Source: Alphaproteobacteria bacterium UBA6062 (GTDB lineage: Bacteria > Pseudomonadota > Alphaproteobacteria > Sneathiellales > Sneathiellaceae). Taken from it: a stretch of DNA of 8,317 bases. Each line of letters begins with the position of its first letter. The stretch's first letter is position 1. Location of the stretch: contig DIYE01000112.1 in assembly GCA_002428885.1 (NCBI GenBank), positions 2,900 through 11,216 of the forward strand, written 5' to 3'. The notes under the pieces were generated by a model. That model was not told the origin of the DNA and searched no databases. It worked only from the letters and a program-made list of their open reading frames with translations. This document shows, one piece after another, positions 1-5,099 of the stretch. The translations under genes were made by a program, and so were the position numbers.

Positions 1-1
1 C

Positions 2-868
2 CTGCTCGTTAAGTGTGAGCTGCTGCAAAAGACCGGATCCTTTAAATTTCGCGGTGCCTATAACGCCATATCACGCTTGAGCGATGCGCAGCGCAGCAAA
101 GGTGTCTTTGCCTTTTCCAGTGGTAATCATGCCCAGGGCATTGCCTATGCGGCCAGCCTACTGGGGACAGAGGCAACCATTCTGATGCCGGAAGATACAC
201 CGGTCATTAAACTGAATAATACTAAAGGATATGGCGCTAACGTCCTGACTTACAACAGATATACAGAATCCCGAGAGGCGTTGGGCGCCAGGATTGCCGA
301 AGACAACAATCTGGCTTTGATACGCCCCTATGACAATGTAGATGTCATCTCCGGCCAGGGTACAACCGGCCTTGAAATATGCGAGCAGCTTGAAGAAAAA
401 GGGATAAAAGCTGATATCCTGGCGGCTCCCTGCGGCGGCGGCGGGCTGATGTCCGGCATTAGCCTTGCCATGAAAGAAAGAAGCCCTGAGACACGGATCT
501 TTACGGCCGAACCTGAGCATTTTGACGATACGGTCCGATCTCTGGCTGCTGGTGAAAAATGTGCCAATTCAGGGGACCATAGGAGTATCTGCGATGCCAT
601 TGTTACCCCGACTCCCGGTGACATCACTTTTCCCATCATGAAACGGAACCTGGAAGGTGGTCTGGTCGTCTCGGATGCAGAAGTGGCGGAGGCTATCCGC
701 ATAGCATTTAATGACCTGAAAATCGTCATCGAGCCAGGCGGCGCTGTCGCACTCGCCGCCTATCTGTCCGGCAAGATCGATATCAGCGGCAAGACAGTTG
801 TCGCTGTTGCCTCAGGCGGGAACGTAGACAGTTCCCTCTTTACGGACATTCTCAACAGAAAACGGTAA
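2..868 (+). CDS. Threonine/serine dehydratase (PLP fold-type II), 5' end missing
   Basis: Probable threonine ammonia-lyase, a cytoplasmic PLP enzyme that deaminates L-threonine to 2-oxobutanoate (often also serine to pyruvate). The reading frame is open from the left edge, so the gene starts before the window. A TTG at position 77 could be mistaken for a start, but it lies after the catalytic lysine motif. Visible family motifs are KTGSFKFRGA with the Schiff-base lysine at visible residue 15, SSGNHAQGIA (PLP-binding asparagine loop), the glycine-rich phosphate loop PCGGGGLMSG, and a C-terminal VASGGNVD. The protein ends about 10 residues after that last motif, so it has no C-terminal ACT-like regulatory domain. 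This is the short, catabolic or TdcB-like architecture rather than the long biosynthetic IlvA. About 288 residues are present, out of roughly 320-330 usual for short forms. Related family members act on hydroxyaspartate or serine, so the exact substrate is uncertain. No clear terminator follows. Confidence 0.93.
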   Translation: MLVKCELLQKTGSFKFRGAYNAISRLSDAQRSKGVFAFSSGNHAQGIAYAASLLGTEATILMPEDTPVIKLNNTKGYGANVLTYNRYTESREALGARIAEDNNLALIRPYDNVDVISGQGTTGLEICEQLEEKGIKADILAAPCGGGGLMSGISLAMKERSPETRIFTAEPEHFDDTVRSLAAGEKCANSGDHRSICDAIVTPTPGDITFPIMKRNLEGGLVVSDAEVAEAIRIAFNDLKIVIEPGGAVALAAYLSGKIDISGKTVVAVASGGNVDSSLFTDILNRKR

Positions 869-1511
869 TCCAATAGTGATAGCCGTTCATTGATTCGAAT
901 TTCCTTCATTTAACCGGTTATTTTCAAAATACAACCCTTAAATGTGATCGAGAAACCGACAAGCAGTTGTACGCAAACGGCTTTCCCAGCCTTTGCAAAA
1001 CTACACAAGGTTTTTTATGTTCTAAATCTATCTTTGATTGAAGTTACAATAAGGTGTCATGGCTTACATGAAAGCACATTTTGCGCCCATAAAATAAAGA
1101 GTTGTTTTCTGCCTGTGACAAAAAAGCAGAATGAGACAATGCGCTTGATGTCGCTAAAAAAACAAATCGCTGGCGGCTCGACCGGAGATCCTGTCATACC
1201 TTGGCAAGATATCCATTTTCTTCTGTCTCCATTGTAAAACCAGTTTAATTTTTCTGGTTTAACAGAGTTCCCATTTATATCCGGATAGTGTTTTTCTTTT
1301 ACAGAACCTGAAATTAAGGCGATAACCTATTCATATTAAAGGGGTTTTATTTTATAAAATTTAGCCTGCGCTCTTACACTAAAGAAAATTTAATGCAAAA
1401 CCCTGACTTTAAGTAAGCAAATCATATCAATGCCTGATGGGAGTGACGAGCGCTTTACAGCCATAATCCCTGTTTCTAGGATTTTCCTGTTTCACAAAAC
1501 GGGAGATTTTC
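869..1511. other. AT-rich intergenic stretch without a convincing gene
   Basis: About 640 bp between the dehydratase stop and the peptide gene. It is visibly richer in A and T than its flanks. The only long open frame (944-1237, GTG start) has no ribosome binding site and no recognisable motif, so I do not call it. Small symmetric elements are present: TAACCGGTTA at 911-920, the perfect 12-bp palindrome ATTTTATAAAAT at 1349-1360, and a 7-bp stem AAACCAG/CTGGTTT at 1237-1260 with no T-tract after it. I see no convincing sigma-70 promoter. One poor match, TTGCAA-N17-TATGTT, starts near 994, far upstream of the next gene. The promoter of the 1512 unit presumably lies in this stretch but cannot be placed from sequence alone. 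Confidence 0.6.
1501..1506 (+). promoter_or_regulatory. Ribosome binding site of the 72-residue peptide gene
   Basis: GGGAGA sits 5 nt before the ATG at 1512. This good Shine-Dalgarno match decides the start. The in-frame ATG at 1551 has nothing comparable in front of it. It is also one of the main reasons to believe that this small ORF is a real gene. Confidence 0.75.
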
Positions 1512-1730
1512 ATGCTTAGAAAAACGAAAAAATTCGCCAACCGTCTAGCGATGAATGATTGCAGCGCAAAACCTGACACCCCCCATCCACACCCCGCCTG
1601 TTTACAAGATAACGGCTCTGTCCGGATTGGAAATATGAGCCCTGTCTTTAAAATCCCTGTAATCCCTCTAAGGTTGAAAGATACGGGTAAGCATCGCATC
1701 GGAAATATGAGTCCGGTTTTCCGCCTCTAA
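1512..1730 (+). CDS. 72-residue peptide with a duplicated C-terminal RIGNMSPVF motif (possible modified-peptide precursor)
   Basis: I do not recognise this as a named family. The N-terminal third is basic (MLRKTKKFANRL). A His/Pro-rich segment with two cysteines follows (residues 17-30), and then two near-identical units: residues 33-48 and 57-72, of the form D-x-G-x-x-RIGNMSPVF-[K/R]-[I/L]. They are joined by PVIPLRLK, and the second unit runs to the very last residue before the stop. Eleven of 16 positions are identical, and seven of those eleven use different synonymous codons (for example CGG/CGC, AGC/AGT, CCT/CCG). This means the protein sequence, not the DNA, is being conserved. There is no hydrophobic signal peptide or membrane segment. 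The gene lies 18 bp upstream of the DUF6065-like gene on the same strand, so they are probably cotranscribed. The shape (leader plus repeated C-terminal core next to an uncharacterised protein) recalls ribosomally made, modified peptides (RiPPs). That function is inference only. Alternatives are a small binding partner or regulator of the neighbour. Confidence 0.72.
   Translation: MLRKTKKFANRLAMNDCSAKPDTPHPHPACLQDNGSVRIGNMSPVFKIPVIPLRLKDTGKHRIGNMSPVFRL
1608..1727 (+). repeat. Two in-frame repeat units encoding Dx-G-xx-RIGNMSPVF-[K/R]-[I/L]
   Basis: Unit 1 spans 1608-1655 and unit 2 spans 1680-1727, 48 nt each with a 72-nt period. The best-conserved DNA core is GGAAATATGAG (1629-1639 and 1701-1711). 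Most differences in the core are at third codon positions, so this is an old, selected protein-level duplication rather than a recent DNA slippage event. Confidence 0.85.
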
Positions 1731-1748
1731 AGACATAAAGAACAGAGT

Positions 1749-2535
1749 ATGGCATACAAAAATCATACTTGTCTTTCGGATCCGGAACCTGTGCGGGATC
1801 CGGATCCGCTGATCCATTTCTATAGGCTCATACCTGATTGCCCGCCGCCGCAAAGAGCGGATCGCGCAGCGGGTGGCCTCATACCAACACGGGCTTTCCG
1901 ATATTGTGAGCCGATGACAACAGCTTCAGCCTTTGGCTGGTATCTGTTTCCACCGGTGAGCTTTAATCTGCAATCGGATGGCATAAACATTTTCTGGTCA
2001 TTCGAACAATCGAACTGTTGGTATCCTCTTGATGTTATTCAATATCCGGATTTTGCGCCTTTATTTGACAAAAACTGTCCACCGTCAGTCAGAGGATATG
2101 CCCCCCCTTTCCTATCAGCCGCACCTGAACCCGATGTTGTCAAAATCTGGAGCGGTATGATTGCGCGAACCGCCCCTGGCTGGTCTCTATTGGTCAGGAA
2201 TCCCGTCAATCTGCCTCGCAGAAATGATTGCGATTATTATGACGGCATTATTGAAAGCGACACCTGGTTTGGCCCGCTCTTTACCAATATCCGGATCCTG
2301 AAAACCGATACCCTTCTCTCTTTTTCCCGTGATATGCCCCTGATGCAGGTACAGCCGCTGCATCGCAGTGTCTATCAGGAAAATATCCTAAATCGCTTTT
2401 CAGTCATCCCTGATCTTCAGCATTTCAAGGCAGAAGACTGGCAGGCCTATGAGAAAAACAATCATTTCACCAGGCCTGCCTCAGCAGCGGGAAAGGGGCT
2501 TATATGCCAAAGCAGTCCGCAAACGGCGGCGATAG
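1749..2535 (+). CDS. DUF6065-like protein of unknown function, apparent frameshift near the 3' end
   Basis: The N-terminal and central parts resemble the uncharacterised DUF6065 family from memory: FYRLIPDCPPP near residue 24, AFGWYLFPP, WSGMIARTAPGWSLLVRNP, WFGPLFTNIRIL, and PLMQVQPLHRSVYQE followed by a W-Q-A-Y segment. No catalytic motif is known to me. The start ATG is 18 bp after the peptide gene stop, with only a weak purine stretch (AGAACAGAG) in front. The frame used from 1749 stays open to 3008, but that would run about 450 bp antisense to the well-supported aminotransferase gene. Dropping one A from the run of five A at 2454-2458 instead gives ...YEKTIISPGLPQQ then RERGLYAKAVRKRRR and a TAG at 2533-2535. 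This basic tail ends 17 bp before the convergent gene and gives a 261-residue protein. The gene is therefore probably 1749-2535 with a one-base insertion: a sequencing error, a real mutation, or possibly slippage. Protein function is unknown. Linkage to the upstream peptide suggests that the two act together. Confidence 0.75.
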
Positions 2536-2552
2536 ACGTACCGGAAACCGGA

Positions 2553-3680
2553 TCAGATAATCTGCTTCAGAACAGTATCCAGACTGGCAACAGACCGTTC
2601 AACATTATGCAGCTTGTCGAGGCCAAAAAGACCCAGCCGAAATGTCGAGAAGCCCTCCGGTTCATCACATTGCAAAGGTACACCAGCCGCAATCTGCATA
2701 CCCAGTTCAGAAAACTTTTTACCGTTCTGAATATCGGGGTCGTCAGTATAAAATACCGCGACACCCGGCGCTTCGAACCCCTTGGCGGCGACACTGCGGA
2801 ATTGCTTGGCCGCCATCAGATCCCGAACGCCCTGCCCCAGCGCCCATTGCTCGTCACGTACTTTATAAAAACCATAGGCTTCGGTTTCTTTCATAACGTC
2901 ATGAAATTTCCGAAGGGCATCCGTTGGCATGGTCGCGTGATAGGCATGGCCACCATTTTCATAGGCCTGCATGATCTGCAGCCATTTCTTCAAATCACAG
3001 GCGAATGAGGAACTCTCTGAAGCGTCCAGAACAGTTTTTGCCCGCTCATTCAGGAGAACCAGACCGCTACAGGGAGAGGCACTCCAGCCTTTTTGCGGGG
3101 CGCTGATCAAAACATCAACGCCAACGGCTTTCATGTCCACCCAGACCGCGCCGGATGCGATACAATCCAGAACAAAAAGACCGCCGACCTCGTGAACTAC
3201 TTCGGCAACCGCCTTCATATATTCATCAGGCAGGATAATCCCGGAGGAGGTTTCCACATGCGGCGCATAGACCATATCCGGCTTTTCTGCGCGGATTGCG
3301 GCAACCACTTCTTCTACAGGAACCGGCGCAAAGGCTGCCTGAAGACTGTCATCCTGCCGCCGCGCTTTCAAAACCGTATGAGAGGACGGGATGGAACCAG
3401 CCTCAAAGATCTGTGTCCAGCGAAAGCTGAACCAGCCATTCCGGATAACCAGCGCTTTTTTACCACCTGTAAACTGCCGGGCGACCGCTTCCATAGCATA
3501 GGTACCACCGCCCGGAACAACGGCCAGATGATCAGCTTTATAAACCTGCTTCAGGGTTGATGAAATATCCCGCATCACTTCCTGGAAGGTTGCGGACATG
3601 TGATTCAGGGACCGGTCTGTAAAGACAACAGAATATTCAAGCAATCCATCCGGATCAACATCAGGTAACAAGCCACTCAT
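2553..3680 (-). CDS. Class V PLP aminotransferase, alanine-glyoxylate / serine-pyruvate type
   Basis: A 375-residue fold-type I PLP enzyme of the class V aminotransferase family, expected to move an amino group from alanine or serine to glyoxylate, pyruvate or a similar 2-oxo acid in the cytoplasm. Motifs seen are VVPGGGTYAMEA (residues 54-65, PLP phosphate loop), HVETSSGIILP (141-151, substrate and cofactor contact), LDCIASGA (Asp172, expected to pair with the pyridine nitrogen), and ISAPQKGWSASP with the Schiff-base lysine at 197. The length is normal for the family. The ATG at 3680 is preceded by GGGAG with an 8-nt spacer, which fixes the start. The gene follows the acetyltransferase gene on the same strand after 76 bp, so they may be cotranscribed. 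Its stop faces the DUF6065-like gene. The true substrate cannot be told from sequence: family members also act in glycine/serine metabolism, phosphonate breakdown and cysteine desulfuration. Confidence 0.93.
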   Translation of the reverse strand: MSGLLPDVDPDGLLEYSVVFTDRSLNHMSATFQEVMRDISSTLKQVYKADHLAVVPGGGTYAMEAVARQFTGGKKALVIRNGWFSFRWTQIFEAGSIPSSHTVLKARRQDDSLQAAFAPVPVEEVVAAIRAEKPDMVYAPHVETSSGIILPDEYMKAVAEVVHEVGGLFVLDCIASGAVWVDMKAVGVDVLISAPQKGWSASPCSGLVLLNERAKTVLDASESSSFACDLKKWLQIMQAYENGGHAYHATMPTDALRKFHDVMKETEAYGFYKVRDEQWALGQGVRDLMAAKQFRSVAAKGFEAPGVAVFYTDDPDIQNGKKFSELGMQIAAGVPLQCDEPEGFSTFRLGLFGLDKLHNVERSVASLDTVLKQII

Positions 3681-3756
3681 TTTTTATTCTCCCGCAAGAT
3701 CGTTTCCCGTGACATGACATAAGGAAGCCTCTGATACAAGTCCCCATTGACCGCTG

Positions 3757-4245
3757 TTACCCGAGTTCAAGGAACGGTTCCGCATAAACCGCTGCACCGC
3801 CCCCCGCCGACAACCCGCCCGTTGTCAGCTCCAGGGCCATAAAATACTGAACCGGATAGAGGGTTTCAAAAGGCAGCGCTGCATCGACGGAAAAACCGAA
3901 GCGCGAATAGTAAGCAGGCTCCCCCAGCAAAAAAACCGCCTTCCAGCCGGCGTCCGTTGCCCGTTTCAGTCCTTCGCGGATCAGTGCACTGCCAATCCCG
4001 CTTCCCTGATGAGCCGGCAAAACCGATACCGGTGCCAGCCCCAGCGCTCCTTCAGGTGACTGCATCCGGGAGAACAGGATATGACCGATAATCTCTCCCT
4101 CCTTTTCCGCTACCAGGGAAAAAACACTGTCACCATTCCCTTTCAACTGATCCACCAGATCGGCTTCCATTACCTGATCAAAGGCGGCGCGAACGACATC
4201 GTAGACGGCTTCTTTATCAGCGTCGGTTTCGGGACGAATATTCAT
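3757..4245 (-). CDS. GNAT-family N-acetyltransferase, YhbS-like
   Basis: A 162-residue single-domain GNAT protein, expected to transfer an acetyl group from acetyl-CoA to an amine on an unknown small molecule or protein. The N-terminal MNIRPETDADKEAVYDVV is the usual first strand and helix. The acetyl-CoA pyrophosphate loop is HQGSGIGSALI, giving Q80-x-x-G83-x-G85. LGEPAYYSRFGF (107-118) is the signature that points to the YhbS (COG3153) subgroup. The length is typical for the subgroup. The start at 4245 fits the N-terminal homology, although the ribosome binding site is weak (an AAGAGAAG stretch about 10 nt upstream). The gene is divergent from the transporter unit and lies upstream of the aminotransferase on the same strand. 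The substrate is unknown. Confidence 0.9.
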   Translation of the reverse strand: MNIRPETDADKEAVYDVVRAAFDQVMEADLVDQLKGNGDSVFSLVAEKEGEIIGHILFSRMQSPEGALGLAPVSVLPAHQGSGIGSALIREGLKRATDAGWKAVFLLGEPAYYSRFGFSVDAALPFETLYPVQYFMALELTTGGLSAGGGAAVYAEPFLELG

Positions 4246-4339
4246 AAGGGTCTGCTTCTCTTGTCGTGTGAACTAAGATCCTGCCCCTAGGGAGGTATCA
4301 TAAAACCCACATCAAAAAGAGAAAAAGTTCATTTTTTCC

Positions 4340-4370
4340 TTGAACCTCTAGTCGCTATAGCCCCTATGTA
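4340..4370 (+). promoter_or_regulatory. MerR-type metal-responsive promoter/operator for the transporter unit
   Basis: TTGAAC (4340-4345) and TATGTA (4365-4370) are separated by exactly 19 bp. This over-long spacer is the hallmark of promoters activated by MerR-family regulators such as CadR, ZntR or PbrR. The spacer holds an imperfect dyad, CTCTAG-TCG-CTATAG (5 of 6 positions pair), in the position where these regulators bind, and its wording resembles known Cd/Zn/Pb operators. It lies about 85 bp upstream of a cation efflux-type gene, which fits. No merR-like gene is in the window, so the regulator must be encoded elsewhere or the call is wrong. Confidence 0.6.
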
Positions 4371-4373
4371 AGA

Positions 4374-4399
4374 ATGAACCTGATAATAAAGAGGTTCAT
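4374..4399 (+). repeat. 8-bp inverted repeat ATGAACCT / AGGTTCAT in the transporter leader
   Basis: Perfect 8-bp arms (4374-4381 and 4392-4399) flank a 10-nt AT-rich spacer. The right arm contains most of the AGAGG that would serve as ribosome binding site for the leader ORF at 4404. The heptamer TGAACCT also overlaps the -35 element of the promoter (4341-4347), so it occurs three times in about 60 bp. If transcription starts near 4377, as the -10 position suggests, the left arm would be only partly transcribed. A DNA-binding role is therefore as likely as an RNA hairpin. Confidence 0.6.
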
Positions 4400-4403
4400 A
4401 AAG

Positions 4404-4457
4404 ATGCTCTTTCCTCAGCAGAAACTCTTTCTCTCCCGACGCGGGAGCTCAGTATGA
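4404..4457 (+). CDS. Possible 17-residue leader ORF overlapping the transporter start
   Basis: The ATG at 4404 opens a short frame encoding MLFPQQKLFLSRRGSSV and ending in TGA at 4455-4457. That stop overlaps the transporter ATG (4454-4456) in the classic ATGA arrangement of translational coupling. AGAGG at 4390-4394 lies 9 nt before the ATG, an acceptable ribosome binding site. The peptide has no recognisable family and no obvious regulatory codon run, nor the cysteines or histidines expected of a metal sensor. Its likely role, if translated, is to carry ribosomes through the hairpin that covers the transporter's own ribosome binding site. Such a short frame could also arise by chance. Confidence 0.42.
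   Translation: MLFPQQKLFLSRRGSSV
4433..4447 (+). promoter_or_regulatory. Hairpin masking the transporter ribosome binding site
   Basis: CTCCCG-ACG-CGGGAG forms a perfect 6-bp, GC-rich stem with a 3-nt loop. The right arm contains GGGAG, the Shine-Dalgarno sequence 6 nt before the transporter ATG at 4454. Direct initiation would need this stem opened. A ribosome translating the overlapping leader ORF would do so. Confidence 0.5.
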
Positions 4458-5086
4458 GTGCCGGATGCTGTAACCATAAGGCGACCTTCGACGGTGTTTC
4501 AAAAGAATATAAGCGTCGCCTATGGGCGGTTATCCTGATCAATGCGGGCATGTTCGTTGTCGAAATGGCAGCGGGTCACATGGCTCAATCTCAGGCCTTG
4601 CAAGCTGATGCGCTGGATTTCTTTGGAGACGCTGTGACTTATGGCCTGTCTCTCGCGGTTATTGGTGCCTCCGTTAAAATACGAACCTCTACCGCTCTGC
4701 TGAAAGGTTTCAGCCTCTTCCTAATGGGGCTATGGGTTCTCGGCTCCACTCTCTATCAGGTTTTTGTCATTGGTGTCCCGAAGGCGGAGGTTATGGGTGT
4801 GATCGGCTTTGTCGCTCTGCTCGCCAATCTTGCCAGTGTCGCCCTGTTGGTGAAATACAAGGATGGGGACGCCAATGTACGCTCTGTCTGGCTCTGTTCG
4901 CGCAATGATGCCATTGGTAACGTAGCCGTCATGTTCGCCGCGCTGGGTGTCTGGGGAACAACAACCGGCTGGCCTGATCTTCTGGTTGCCGGTGTTATGG
5001 CTGGCCTGTTCCTGTCTTCCGCCTTCCAAATCGTTCGACAGTCCCTTCGGGAATGGCAGACAACAGAGGGTTCAGTCGCCGCCTAG
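4454..5086 (+). CDS. Cation diffusion facilitator-like transporter lacking the C-terminal domain
   Basis: A 210-residue inner-membrane protein, probably a proton-coupled exporter of divalent metal such as Zn, Cd, Co or Pb. It has six hydrophobic segments at about residues 23-42, 55-72, 82-106, 114-134, 150-168 and 172-193. CDF-type metal-site residues are visible in the second helix as D55-x-x-x-D59 (ALDFFGDA). In the fifth helix the usual pair is D152-x-x-x-N156 (RNDAIGN), so one acidic residue is replaced by Asn. The N-terminus MSAGCCNH is Cys/His-rich and could bind metal. The protein stops right after helix six and lacks the cytoplasmic C-terminal domain of typical CDF proteins (about 290-300 residues). 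It matches a known short subgroup annotated simply as cation transporter. The start is supported by GGGAG 6 nt upstream. A MerR-type promoter in front supports metal induction. It converges on the TPR gene with a 13-bp gap. The metal specificity is not visible. Confidence 0.88.
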   Translation: MSAGCCNHKATFDGVSKEYKRRLWAVILINAGMFVVEMAAGHMAQSQALQADALDFFGDAVTYGLSLAVIGASVKIRTSTALLKGFSLFLMGLWVLGSTLYQVFVIGVPKAEVMGVIGFVALLANLASVALLVKYKDGDANVRSVWLCSRNDAIGNVAVMFAALGVWGTTTGWPDLLVAGVMAGLFLSSAFQIVRQSLREWQTTEGSVAA

Positions 5087-5099
5087 CATAAAACGTGCT

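Noticed and set aside
911..924. TAACCGGTTA followed by four T as a terminator of the dehydratase gene
   Set aside because: A perfect palindrome without a loop cannot fold into a good hairpin, and the T-tract is short.
944..1237. 97-codon open frame on the + strand (GTG start) in the AT-rich stretch
   Set aside because: No ribosome binding site, no recognisable motif, and amino-acid content typical of random AT-rich sequence.
1237..1260. Stem AAACCAG / CTGGTTT as a possible terminator
   Set aside because: AT-rich 7-bp stem with a 10-nt loop, no T-tract after it, and 370 bp from the nearest upstream stop codon.
1349..1360. 12-bp palindrome ATTTTATAAAAT as an operator
   Set aside because: Low-complexity A/T palindrome in an AT-rich stretch, and no second copy seen.
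1772..1817. Repeated GGATCCGG-like words near the start of the DUF6065-like gene
   Set aside because: They are explained by the Asp-Pro/Glu-Pro-rich coding sequence (DPEPVRDPDP), not by a separate DNA element.
2536..3008. Continuation of the DUF6065-like frame to a stop at 3008
   Set aside because: It lies antisense to a full-length aminotransferase with intact catalytic motifs. The neighbouring frame gives a natural end at 2535.
4285..4292. CCCTAGGG palindrome in the divergent intergenic region
   Set aside because: An 8-bp palindrome is expected by chance at this scale, and it has no positional link to a promoter.
5087..5099. Bidirectional terminator between the transporter and TPR genes (AGCA/TGCT)
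   Set aside because: Only a 4-bp stem in a 13-bp gap. Too weak to call.
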